This document shows, in pieces, positions 22,438-33,800 of a stretch of 64,000 bases of DNA. Where the stretch lies: NCBI GenBank assembly GCA_030704615.1, contig CM060734.1:53708042-53772041 (forward strand), given 5' to 3'. Both the position numbers and the translations under genes were made by a program. Position 1 is the first letter of the stretch; every line of letters starts with the position of its first letter. Below the pieces are notes generated by a model, which saw nothing but the letters and a program-made list of their open reading frames with translations, did not search any database and was not told the DNA's origin. The stretch comes from Takakia lepidozioides. Its lineage: Eukaryota; Streptophyta; Takakiopsida; Takakiales; Takakiaceae.

Positions 22438-22740
22438 ATGGAGCCCGTTGCTATCGTGTTCCTGGATGTAGAGACGACAGTACCCACACATAAAGGCCAA
22501 AAGTTTGAGCTTTCTGAGGTTGAAGCCGTAGTGGTGTCTGTGAAAGGTTTAGTGGAGCTGGATTCCTACTCCACATTCGTGCAGCCATCATCCCTCTCTG
22601 CCATCTCGAGTCGAAGCGTGGGTTGCAACGCCATTGCCAAGAAGGATGTGGCGGACGAACCGCTTTTCTCAGAGATCGCTGAGAATACGAGTTGCTCGAT
22701 GGTCAGTATCTAGAGCACCGCTGGAACCCAATTGAAGAAA
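22438..22740 (+). pseudogene. First exon of a NEN-like DEDD exonuclease, broken
   Basis: From ATG 22438 the frame reads EPVAIVFLDVETTVPTHKGQ, the exonuclease motif I (D-x-E) context of plant NEN (NAC45/86-dependent exonuclease) proteins, then a long open segment (VKGLVELDSYSTFVQPSSLS, VGCNAIAKKDVADEPLFSEI) that fits that family up to AEN at about 22686. The next residues expected (a ...LLDGRVWAGHN type segment) appear only one base out of frame (YELLDGQ), and the original frame stops at 22712. No exons for motifs II-III are seen downstream; PDF-motif exons follow from 22999. It is therefore a truncated gene or a captured 5' exon. It is divergent from the membrane-protein gene (starts 550 bp apart). 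Confidence 0.65.
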
Positions 22741-22998
22741 TATGGTGAGTCAAATCCGGTATTAATTGTTGATGTAAGGGCTGGTATAGATATCATGCTA
22801 GGAACTGCTGTCTGTAGACCCCAGAATGAAAACACAGATGCTGCAAATGTTGCTGGGAGATGGAGTGCCTCGAGATATGTGGAAAGGACAAGCAATCTCT
22901 GACCCGACCTTAGAAGGACACAGAACAGAACCACAATAGAATTCCTCTGAAGCTGCTAAGGATATAGATTGTGGTATTGTTTACTTGTAGGCCAAGCA

Positions 22999-25615
22999 AT
23001 GAGCATGGAACGACTGTGGCAGGAGTTCCTGTCAGATCCTTCACAGTGGTGGGACAACCGGTTTCACAAGGTGAGGCCTATCTCTTGCTACTGGTACCAA
23101 ATCGTATCTATAGGTGAAGCTCTATGTGATGTATGTTTTTATCTTCACCACAGTTTCTCTAACAAGATCTGTTGCATTTGATGTAGCAACACTTCTGGTT
23201 AGCCTGCTGGTAATCCACTAAGTATTGGAATTGGTTTGTTCAAAGCTGTGGTCTGTTATTTGAAGGATCTTGTGGTCTATATGATTATGTGGTTCCAGTT
23301 TTTGCTTCTCAGCGGCATTTTAGTGGTTTTTTACAGAAAAATCCAGGATCACCAGACTTCAGTCATAAGCGCACAAAGGATGTCCTTTGGATTGACAGCC
23401 GTGCAAACCCACCTTGGGTGCAAGCAGAGCTAGCTGCCATGCTACAAGGTCGATCGCAACCTGGTGATGGCTGTATTGTTGATTTCTCCCATGGAGCTCC
23501 TGGTCGAGAATACAACGGGTATTGTTTTAATGTGATTCAACAGTTCCAACTCAAGCAGATAGAATTGGTACGACTTATTCTCAAAGTAGATGACTGGAGC
23601 AGTTTAGGAACTGTGTCTTGGAAGTCTCTATGAGAGACTCGCCTTAAGGGGTTGTGACTGGGAGTTTTGAATCATGCAGGATGGCAGGGTTGAGTCAGGG
23701 ACAGTTGTCTGCTGACCATGAGACCAGCAAGATGAGTATCACCTCCACCAGCACCACTGTTTTGGAAAGTTCACACAAAGGAGTCACCAAGAAATTATCT
23801 GGAACTTGTTTGGATGTGAGAAGACTATGCAAGGCAGGACAACTCAAACAGGCAGTAAAATCATTGAACCAACGGCGCATTCCGGCAGACTCCAGTACTT
23901 ATGTCTGTCTCTTGCAGGAGTGCATCAACATGAAAGACCTAGCCGAAGGAAAGCAGGTGCATGCCCACATCATCCAAAGTGGGTTGAAGGCAAACAAATT
24001 TGTACTGAGCACCCTCGTCAACATGTATGCCAAGTGTGGGAGTCTGGTGGATGCACGCCAAGTGTTTGACAAAATGCGGCAGCGAGATTTGTGTACATGG
24101 ACTATAATGATGGCAGCATATGCCAAGCATGGACATGCCAATGAGGCTTACAAAATCTATGAACAAATGCAGCAGAAGGGGGTGACACCTGACAGAGTCA
24201 CATTTACTTCCATTCTGAATGCATGTGCCAGCCTAGGAGCCCTGGAAAAGGGTAAGTGTGTCCATGCTGATATCAGCAAAAATGGAATTGTGGCAGATGT
24301 TATCCTGGAGAACACCCTTGTTGACATGTATGTCAAATGCGGGAGCATAAATGATGCACGGCAAGTGTTCGACAAAATGGCTGAACAAGATGTGGTCTCA
24401 TGGAATTCTATGGTTGCAGGATATGCTCAACATGATGGTAGGGTGGCTCTGAATTTCTATGAGAACATGAAACAGAAAGGGGTTACGGCCGACAGGGTCA
24501 CATTTGCCTGTGTTCTCAATGCATGTGCTAGTCTAGGAGCCCTGGAAAAGGGCAAAGAGGTTCATCTCGACGTCATCAAATCTGGAATCCCGTCACACAT
24601 TAAATTGGAGACTGCGATCATTAATATGTATGCCAAATGTGGGAGCATAAAGGATGCACGCCAAATATTCGACAGTGTGGCTCAACAAGATTTGGTCTCC
24701 TGGAACACCATGATTGCAGGATATGCTCAGCATGGTGATGGTTGGGAGGTCTTCCGACTCTTTGAACAAATGCAACAGCAAGGCTTGAAGCCAGATGGTA
24801 TCACATTTATATCTCTTCTCTGTGCATGTAGCTACGTGGGCTTAGCCGATGAAGGCCGTCACTATTTCAATTCGATGAGTGAGGATCATGGTATCACTCC
24901 CACCATGGAGCATTTTGGCTGCATGGTGGACCTTCTTGGCCGTGCAGGGCAATTGGATGACGCAGAGGACCTAATTAATCAAATGCCAGTAGAACCAGAT
25001 GCTTTGGTCTGGGGTTCCTTGCTTGGTGCCTCCAGAACTCATGGCAATATGGTGCTAGCAGAACGTGCAGCAAAAGGTATCCTCAAGAGCGATCCACAGC
25101 ATGCCCCAGCTTATGTGACACTATCGAACATCTATGCTGCAGCCGGCAGATGGGAGGATACAGAAAAGGTGAGAAAAATGATGGAGGAAAGAGGTGTTCG
25201 GAAAGAGCCAGGGCACAGCTGCATTGAGGTCGACGACCAGGTGCATACATTTGTTGTAGATGATACTTTGCACCCACAAATTAAGCAAATCCATGCTGAG
25301 CTGAAGAAGTTGTCTGGGCAGATAAAGGAGGCCGGGTACGTGCCTGACACACGCTTTGCTTTGCATGATTTGGAGGAGGAGCAAAAGGAATTTTCTCTTT
25401 GCCTCCACAGTGAAAGGTTGGCCATCGTGTTTGGGCTCATCAGTACGCCGCCTGGGACACCTATCCACATTTTCAAGAACCTCCGGGTGTGTGGCGACTG
25501 CCACACGGCCACCAAGTTCATCTCAAAGATTGTTGGGCGAGCAATCATTGTGCGAGATGCCAATCGCTTTCACCACTTTGAAGATGGGTTGTGTTCTTGT
25601 GGGGGTTACTGGTGA
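22999..25615 (+). CDS. PPR-DYW RNA-editing type protein, with probable N-terminal OSB-like PDF motif
   Basis: The only intact PPR gene here. The PPR exon (23680-25615) encodes about 11 PLS-type motifs (from STYVCLLQECINM), E1/E2 motifs (ALVWGSLLGASRTHGNM, AYVTLSNIYAAAGRWEDTEK), a PG box (EPGHSCIEV) and a DYW cytidine-deaminase domain with HSE (25406-25414) and CGDCH (25490-25504). Such proteins bind organellar RNA and edit C to U. Upstream, exon 1 (22999-23070, WQEFLSDPSQWWDNRFHK) and exon 2 (23337-23518, KNPGSPDFSHKRTKDVLW then ANPPWV) make a complete PDF motif split by an intron at the same place as in the decayed copies. GT/AG sites join all three exons in phase (729 codons). A conservative model starts at ATG 23681, with the upstream exons in the 5' UTR. 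The last three residues are GYW, not DYW. No clear transit peptide is seen in either model. Confidence 0.85.
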
Positions 25616-26260
25616 AACAAGCAACACGCATGAAATAAAGTGTGCGTCAAAAGCAGAAATGTTATTTTGTGCCCTCGAGTGCAGTAGTCTCTATCGATCT
25701 TTCTTTGAGCAATGCACAAAGAACATCTTGAAAAAGAATGACCCTGGTCGACTCCTTGCTGGTTTGATTGTGGTGGAATATCTTATTTCCTTCAAACTTC
25801 CAAAACATCTATCCCCAGGCCTGTATAGTAGGTTATCCAGTTACCCCAAAGCTTATGTACTAGGTAGCAGGCTACTAACTGGTACAAAATATCCAGGAAA
25901 ATCAATATTAGTAAGAAGTTTGGTATAGATTGGCTGTAGAGAACGTACCAAATATATTGAAAACCAATTTAAATGATTGAGTGCAATCATTGGTCCACTT
26001 CTGGAGCAGTAATACTTGCTTCTTCTACTTTACTTTTTTTTCTCTCTTTTTTTTCTTTTTATTCGGGTTTGTCTTTCTCTTTTTTCTAATAATAAACAGG
26101 GGACTGTCAGAGGCCCTGGGAAACTTTATTTGGATTTATTAGGGGGAAAATTTTAGTGAAAGTAGAACGGAACCCCTCCAGAGAGACCAACAAGGAGGGA
26201 ATCCCTGCTTTATTTTGGACCCCTTGATCTCATTCCTTAATACACATGGCCTTCCTACAT
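25616..26260. other. 3' flank of the PPR-DYW gene; no gene
   Basis: Probably 3' UTR followed by intergenic sequence. A pyrimidine-rich run (TTTCTTTT type) lies at 26025-26085. The open stretch running to 25928 is an out-of-frame shadow of the DYW region plus flank. Confidence 0.5.
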
Positions 26261-26261
26261 A

Positions 26262-26425
26262 ACCCCCCAACTCTAATTGGGTGTTTGTGCCTTGCCTGTG
26301 CATAACCTAGGTGATCCTGGGTTCAATCCTGCAACATGTGCCTTCAGACCATCCATTGGGCCCTCGATGGCATGTGTAAATTCACTGGACGGTAAAGAAT
26401 CTTTATCTTTATTTTTATCTTTTAT
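26262..26425 (+). mobile_element. tRNA-derived SINE-like element (family C)
   Basis: TGTGCCTTGCCTGTGCATAA (A-box-like) is followed 35 bp later by the B box GGTTCAATCC (26331-26340), a short body and a T-rich tail (TTTATCTTTATTTTTATC). No mature-tRNA fold or anticodon arm is evident, so it is a SINE head and not a tRNA gene. Single copy in this window. Confidence 0.45.
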
Positions 26426-27718
26426 CTAATTCCTGGGCCACAGTAATTCTTGGACCACTCTAGAATGAACAGGGCCGAATGAAACTGCTCTATATATTTT
26501 TATTATTGTTAAATTTCCTAATAATATACGTCCGCATGTACTGCTGTAAGTTGTAAGTTCCAATGGGGGAGATTAACATAATTTTTTTGAAGGATTTTTT
26601 TCCCGCGTTTTATGGAAATCTTGGTCTCTGTTCCTATTTATTTATTTGTCTATACAAGATGATCAATGGTATAGTCTGGCGGGCCCGGCGGTAAAGAGTG
26701 GGCAGTATATTTTCTTTGTATTTTTTGGTCCCTAAACCCCCGCAATCGCGTCAGTGGTCATTTGTGTCAGAGGGATCTTATGTGGCTGCCAGCTGGCAGG
26801 AACAGTGTAAGTATCTGGGGACAGCTGTACTTGTACGGATGTTTACGAAGGGGAAGGGCCAATAGGGGAAGGGCCTGAGGAAGGACCCTCCCCTACACAA
26901 ATAGATGAGGAATTGTTTTCCAGCAAGCAAAGGTAAGCAGTGGTGAGTTTTCAAGGGGTCATTCCCCCTTCAAATAAGGGCAGTTGTCAAAATGTGCTCT
27001 GCAACATGAAATGTCAGTTTTTGGGCTGCCCTTCATAATGAAGGGTCTGGAAAAAACTGCCCTTCATAGATAAGGGTGCCCAGAAAACCTGCCCTTCAGA
27101 TATAAAGGTAAGCTATGACCTCATCAGGTTTGATTAATAAATGAATGAATAGCGCCTGTCTCAAACTTGATGAGACAAAGTGGCTGCACCCCAAGAGGGC
27201 AGACAATAACAACATGAAATGAATAAATAGTTCCTATAAATCAATGGAGACCACTAGCAATAATGTAAGAACTTACATAGATCGCATGGTAAGCCAATTT
27301 CCAGCCTGTCAAATCTTCCCCACCCCCTCTTGAGAGGGACAAAGTTGGAGTGACAATTGGGGTGGGTGACATCATTGGAGTGAACCGGAAGGGAGTGTCA
27401 TTCCAATTGGTGTCATGAAATTTGATTAAGTATAAAACATACTAAGAGGAAATGATGTGAGCCGACCAGGTAACTCTAGTATCCAATAACAATCCAACCG
27501 TACACCTCATAACTGTTATTGCCATCTCCTTGAAAACCAATTATGACAAATACGCACCCATAATAGGAGCAGGCAAGTTAACTTGCTCATCTCCTCATCA
27601 TTGATGGTAGAGTTTGGAGAGGCATGGCATACCCATCGTCTCAAAACAATACATGATACCCTTCACCTGCCCATACAGACCACGACCTACTTTAAAAATA
27701 TGCAGTTCACTCAATGAC
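26426..27718. other. Intergenic, with short hairpin-forming tandem motifs at 26855-27115
   Basis: No gene. Bases 26960-27115 carry four spaced copies of a CCCTTCA(N)4-8A(A)GGG-type unit (for example GCCCTTCATAATGAAGGG at 27029-27046, and CCCTTCATAGATAAGGG at 27060-27076), each nearly self-complementary. GGGGAAGGGCC is also doubled at 26852-26875. Confidence 0.55.
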
Positions 27719-27890
27719 AACCAAGTTGTAGCCTAATGGTAATGGGCACATTCCACCTCGGAAGTCATCGTGGGTTTAGTCCACCGATTGATGTCACAAA
27801 TGTGTCCACCTTCCTGCTAGAAGGCAGTAGCCCTTCAGGGTCAATAGACACCATAATTTACGCTTCCTTCGGGAGGTGTCATATGTTTTT
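27719..27890 (+). mobile_element. tRNA-derived SINE (family A)
   Basis: Same order as the copy at 17346-17535: CAACCAAGTTGTAGCC head, B-box-like GGTTTAGTCC (27774-27783), GTGTCCACCTTCC body, CACCATAATTTACGCTTCCT and TCGGGAGGTG end. It abuts the outer edge of the left arm of the inverted repeat at 27905-29395. Confidence 0.75.
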
Positions 27891-27904
27891 ATTATTGCAT
27901 CTCA

Positions 27905-29395
27905 CTTTGATCTCTTACTGCCATCATTACAAGACTTCAATGATATATGGAAGTATTACTACCCATGTATTGACTTTACCACCTTCATACAGTCACCTCC
28001 TTCTTCTCCAGACAGAAAGCAGGAGTAGAAGGCATCACCCGCAAACCCCGCCAACCTCCTACTTGCAGACGAGGGGCACGTGGATTTTAACTCTGACCAT
28101 ACAAAAATACCGCTTTAAACACTCCTCAAAGACGTTCAAGCAGGGACGACAAAGCATATTCAGTTGGTAATGCATGGGATAGTAGTCTTGTGCCAATGAA
28201 CCTGGACTCTTATCGCACACCTGGACACTGAGACAACGATGCCGTTGTGGGGTTATGGCCAACCAGAGATGTAGAAGTTAGTCTCCAACTGACAGATGAT
28301 GAGGCGAACGAGCCTTGGGATATTTGGAATAAGAGCGTTGATTTGGGCAACAATATACAAGATCAAATATTCAATCTCACTGATAGACATGCTGGACTCA
28401 TGGTACATGTGTTGGATTGGTTGACTGCTAGGAACTTGGGAAACACGATGGCCACCGAGGTTGAGAAGTCGTATGTGAAAATTATTGTTATCTTCGACGT
28501 TCTGTGAATCCCTCTCTTTAGTGCGTAGTCTGATGAGATTAGATCGTGCTCTATTACTGGGCACGAGTGCCAAGGTTGCGCCGTAAAATTCAGCTTGATA
28601 CGGGCTTTCATAGAGGCAGTCATTTGCAGTGCCCGGTAAAATTCAGCTTGATACTAGCTTTCATAGAGGCAGTCATTTGCAGTGCCCAGTAATTAGAGCA
28701 TGATCTAATCTCATCACACTACGCACTAAAGAGAGGGATTCACAGAACGTTGAAGATTACAATAATTGACAGACGTGCTTCTCAACCTCGTTGGCCACTG
28801 TATTTCCCAAGTTCCTAGCAGTCAACCAATCCAACACTGTACCATGGAGAGTCCAGCTTGTCTATCGGCGAGATTGAATATATGATCTCGTATGTTGTTG
28901 CCCCAACCAATGCTCTTAATATTCCAGCTATCCCAAAGCTTCTTCGCCTCATTATCTATCAATTGGCCGAGACTAACTTTTGCATCTCTGGTTGGTCATA
29001 GCATCGTTGCCCCATTGTCCAAGTGTGCGATAGGAGTCCAGGTTCATTGGCACATGATTGCTACCCCATGTGGAGAAAATTACCAACCGAATATACTTTG
29101 TCGTCCCTATCTAAACGTCTTTGACGAGCGTCCAAAACGGTGTTTTTTGTATGGTCAGAACTCAAACCCATGTTGTCCATAAACAAGAGGTTTATGAGGT
29201 TGGGCCAGGTTGCGGGTGATACCTTCTGCTCCTGCTTTCTTTTTGGAGAAGGAGGAGGTGACCGTGTGAAGGTGGTAAGTCAATATCTGGGTAGTAAAAC
29301 TTCCATATATCATCGAAAGTGAAGTCTTGCCAATTTCAAGCTGGGCAAGGTTGATGTAAAACACGTGCTGGAAGCCCCAAATGGAAGCCATTGCT
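27905..29395. repeat. Large inverted repeat, arms about 660-715 bp
   Basis: Left arm 27905-28563 reads on the plus strand what the right arm, 29395-28680, reads on the minus strand. Examples: CACAGAACG...GGGATTCACAG flank marks, CTCTCTTTAGTGCGTAGT against its complement near 28720, and GATATATGGAAGT(A/T)TTACTAC in both. The 117-bp centre contains two direct copies of a 54-bp unit (GTAAAATTCAGCTTGATAC...GTCATTTGCAGTGCCC) at about 28583-28690. Both arms carry the same stretch of a decayed P-loop NTPase gene. Confidence 0.85.
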
Positions 29396-29490
29396 TGATT
29401 TCTGTTCACAATCTCCATTAGTTGCAAGAGTGATGTCTTGCCGCTAGCTGGCGGCCCACGGATAAGTAACGCACATTGAGGCTACACAGC
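28690..29490 (-). pseudogene. P-loop (STAND/Crinkler-like) NTPase pseudogene
   Basis: Read on the minus strand: LLIRGPPASGKTSLLQLMEI, a Walker A motif (GPPASGKTS, 29457-29431), then FQHVFYINLAQLEIGKTSL. After a frame change comes DDIWKFYYPDIDLP near 29305. Further down are KKLWDSWN and RDHIFNLADRQAGL, which resemble the post-ATPase segment of STAND-type NTPases where a 'HPGL' motif is usual. Stops and frame changes disrupt it. The left inverted-repeat arm repeats the downstream part on the plus strand (FNLTDRHAGL near 28372) without Walker A. The family assignment is tentative. The N-terminal part may continue to about 29570. Confidence 0.6.
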
Positions 29491-30834
29491 TTCCAGGTTG
29501 TGTCTTTCCGCGGGGTGTAGTAGCTATCCACGCGCGATTAGATGCCCTCTGATCTATTCCCAATCAGTTTTTCAGCACTCATGGTTGGGCCTGTGGAAGT
29601 GTAAAAACTAAGTCTAGCAAATCATTATAGGACAATACAATACAATTGTGAATTTGCAGCAAGAAAAAATGAAAAGCTTTCAGAGAACAATGTGGAAAGG
29701 TTGCTTCAGATATCAGTAATCAACACCATCATCTCGAAGCTTCACAAACATTGACAACGACCGACCTCTTCATTCGTGAAATAAAGTATCGACTAATAAT
29801 AAACATAAACCTATATAGCACATACAAAACAACTATGAATTTGCAAAACATCAGAGTCTACATATCAGAGGCTTGTCTCGTTTGCAATGAGTATGTGGAG
29901 CAAGGATAGTTCTAAGAGATAAGGATCGTTCACTTTGGACATTTTCAAGCTAGAACTTCCCTGATCCTAACAAATGTGTCAAGTACTCAGGAAAGAGATC
30001 ATCCGCAAAGAGCCTAAAGGCAACCACATGTTGGAAAGCCTGGCAGCAGGGCCAGCCTGAACATTGAAAACATTCACAAACATTGAAAACGTCCCACCTC
30101 TTCATTCGTGAACTGAAGTATCGACTAAGAACAAGCATAAACCTTGGGAAGATTGTTATTGATGCCAACCAAGTATCATGCAAGCACTGCTTAAACTCCT
30201 AATGCATCAACCACAGTTTTTCAACACTAAACCCCAGACTGAAGGACTAGATCAACCGGTGCGGATATTTCAGCGAAGTCATGGCATTGGATGTCACGGG
30301 CATGATATGATGTTTGAGCCAGCGAGAGTGCATTATAGTCTCCTCAAATCAGTCACAATTGAGCAAAATTCAATCTCTGGCACAGCGCAACGCTATGCAA
30401 ATCCAAACACAACGCATCCAGGAAAGTCATGGAGTATTGCTTTTCCCTTTTCTTCACAAAAAGAAAATAAAGTCCCTGTTCTCTAAAAAATAAAAATAAA
30501 AATAAAAATAAAAAGATGATTACAAAGGGCCCGCCTGCCACCGTTCTAAATTTGTCGGGGAAAACCCCATTCCAAGAGATTCCACGTTTTTGCCCCCGGA
30601 ATAGGAGTACGATGGGAAATATCGAAATATCACATTCCGGCGCCCCGGACATTGGCTTTGTTCAGTCGTATTTTTCGACCGTGTGCCCGACTCCTGCCCT
30701 CTCAAATCCGGGAAAAACATTTATTGCACTGTTCGGCACGGAACATGCTTTTGTTTAGTTCTGGTAAATAAAACAATTTCCCGACGTACATAGTACATAC
30801 ATGAGTACATATACTTGAGTGTATAGGTACGTAT
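29491..30834. other. Intergenic: 72-bp direct repeat, AAAAT microsatellite, probable PGP synthase promoter
   Basis: A 72-bp unit (TTCACAAACATTGA...CGACTAA...CATAAACCT) occurs at 29741-29812 and 30073-30144. An (AAAAT)n run lies at 30488-30515. From about 30540 base composition changes and TATA-like, TACATA-rich sequence (30785-30835) precedes the PGP synthase start. No coding sequence supported. Confidence 0.5.
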
Positions 30835-33800
30835 ATGTATGCGGCGATGCAGGACCTAGATACAGGGAGGAGCAGAGGGCAGGGAGGCAGCCATGGCCCC
30901 ACTCTGCTCAGTGTTGATCTGCATCGCTGCTGTGCTATGAGACCGCAGGCTCTGGCTCTGCGATCGTCTGCCATTCCTCCGCGGCAGAGCAGTACTAGGA
31001 AATGTGCAGAGTGTGAGAGGAATGGGACAGAAATTCAGGGATCAGGCAGCCGATGCGTACACAAAGTTTGGCGGTCACAAAGTGCTGGTAGATCAGTGGC
31101 TGTGCGTAATCCTAGTCGGAATCAAGTCACTAGAGCGTCTCAGGTGAAGGTGTGGCTTGGGACGATTTCTGGTGCAATTTGGACTCGAGATGCAACACGA
31201 GATAGTGACATTGCCACCTTTGCTGCAAAAGACATGCAGCACTCAGGAGACGGAGGTGTTAAATTAAGATATCTGGATGGCAGCAGAGATATTTCTACGG
31301 GAGCTGCAGCTGACGAGCGCCAGAAGGAATTGTCTAACGAAGTAGACACCATCCGAAATGGGGATGTGGGGACGGCTCAGGGTCAGAAGCTGCTTACACT
31401 TCCAACTATGCTGACGTTGGCTCGTGTCGCAGCCGTGCCTGCTATGCTTGCTGGTAAATATCTTCTCAGCGTTGGCAACCGACGGGTTTTTGGTCCTTTT
31501 GGCAGAGGTTACTAGTTTTCTGAAGGAGATCACCGTCTTTGAAAGTTGTTGCCTACTTGCCTTAGGGTTCATGAAGAGCCGTGAAAAGGCAGGAACATAA
31601 TGGGAGGGGATTCTATGGCTCGGTCAGGCGAAGCCGTGCAAGTTGTTGTTGTACAATCTCAAATCGCACCTTCAGATTGGACTGGATTGCAATCCAGTAT
31701 CCAGGATACTGGCTCCTTACGAGCTACTGCTGTTTCTCTTTCGTCGATGTGTTGTGTTCGTGTTTTGGAAGAGCATGAAGGGGTAGTTGAATTTGGATAG
31801 CGTTGGGATTGAATTTCGCTCAACTGTGACTAATTTGAGGATACAATAACTTGTGTACATCAACGCCAAATATGCACTTTCCCTGGCTCAACCATAGCAG
31901 GCCTGTGACATCCAATGCCATGACTCTGCTGAAATATCAGCAGCGGTTGATCTAGTCCTTCAGTTCTCGTCACAGCCAGTAAGATTTGCTAAATTCTGGT
32001 TCCAACTGACATTGCGGAGGAAAGGGATAGGATGAATGATGTGGATGGTTGTCTTGTGTGTGGAAGTCTTCTACAGCCAGGAAACCTGGGCTACAGCAGC
32101 AGGCGCATCGATCTTTGTGGGAGCAGCTATAACTGATTGGTTAGATGGTTATCTTGCTCGGAAGGTATGGGTCTGTCTGCCAACAACACAGCTGTTACTT
32201 CTAGGTGTTTAACATGTGAAAGTGCTGGCTACATTGGAATTCAATCTTGTTTGTTAGTGAAGATTCTTTAGATTTGGCACACTTGACCTTAGGGGCATTG
32301 CAGTCAGGACAATTTTTTTGCAGACTTGTGGTGCTGACTTTGTGTCCCCTCCAACGACCCTAGGACTTGAAGTAGTTGGTACTACAGGTAGATGTCTTGT
32401 TAACGGCTAGAGGTGGTGTGCCTGCAAACTTGGATTGATTGTACTGAGGGCTGCACTCATGCTTATGTCCTTAACACTGTTGTTCCAAGACAGCTTTCCA
32501 TACGCATGGATTTGAAATGTTGCGCGTGACCCCTTGGCCAGAAATTGTATCCTCTATTGCACATGATCACTTCAGATGGTACCATTCAAAATGGCATTGA
32601 TTAGCTTCTACTGTTTTTTGGTTTCGCTGACAGATGGGGTCAAGCTCTGCATTTGGAGCGTTCTTAGATCCTGTTGCCGACAAGGTATGTGATGCTCGTC
32701 CCATGAATTCCGTGATATTTGCACAGAAAGGCAATTGTATCTTTGTGTAACTAGATTATTTCAAAGCGTTCCCATCAATTGGCAGCAGCTAGTCTAGGCA
32801 CCTGAGGAAGGCTACTGCTTATTTTGTTGGTTGTATTCTAGACCACAGCCTCCTTGCAGTTTGTCTAGCATGGATACTTAAAGGTTGTGATGGTGCAGTT
32901 GATGGTGGCTTCCACGTTGGTACTACTTTGTACAAGACCTCCTGCCTCAACCTGGGCCTTTGTGGCCCCCTGGCTTGTTCCTATTCCAGCCATCACTATC
33001 ATTGGCCGAGAGGTAGGTGTGCTTTACTAATTTGCTTCTCACGCAATTGTTTTTCTATTTTTGTTTCACCTGGAGAAACTAATGTGAAGTTGTAGGGCAC
33101 TGAACTTATCTTCAATATGCTTCGCATAAGTTTCTTGCTGCTATAACAGGCATATGGCACCATAAATAGCTATCACATTTGGTTGTTCTGGAGGAACACC
33201 TATCTCTTTCAACTGACAAAATCTCACCTGAAACCTTTCACGTACAAGAATAATGTAAAACAAGGTGGTGCTTTTTTTGCCAAAAGAGAATTCTGATGGA
33301 GCGTTGTGTAAGTCCAGAAAAGGGTAGAACAAGTAGGCACAGGGACTGGTGTCATGTACTGTTATCAGCATAGAAGCATCTTCATGTGTGAAAGTCTGTG
33401 AACTGTAATTTGGCATGGTGGAGATGACTTCACTTCGAATGGCTTTGAAGCAGCAAAGTTCGATCCTGTGATTTTGTATAGGTTCTCATGGCTTGGGTGC
33501 ATGTTGCAGATCACAATGTCAGCTCTTAGAGAGTGGGCCGCATCTCAGGGGGGGGATCTGCACAAGGTGTGTATCTTCCCCTAATTCCAGAGCTGAATGT
33601 TTTGTCATACTAATGGATAACCACTTGTTCCAAGAGGGATTGAAATATAATTCTGCACTCTGATAATGGCAAAGCATCAAGGTTGGAAGTAGGAACCTTG
33701 AGCCTGGCCTTGTGAACTGCTGTGGCATGGGCTCCTCAGGAAGTGTTTTGAAGCTTTGGTTCCTATGGTCCACAATGCAGTGTCTAGCATGTGTCTAGCA

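Noticed and set aside
26325-26345. tRNA gene
   Set aside because: B-box matches (also at 17460, 27774, 52086, 54775, 55180, 55788) lack a foldable acceptor stem and anticodon arm and occur in repeated bodies, so they are SINE heads.
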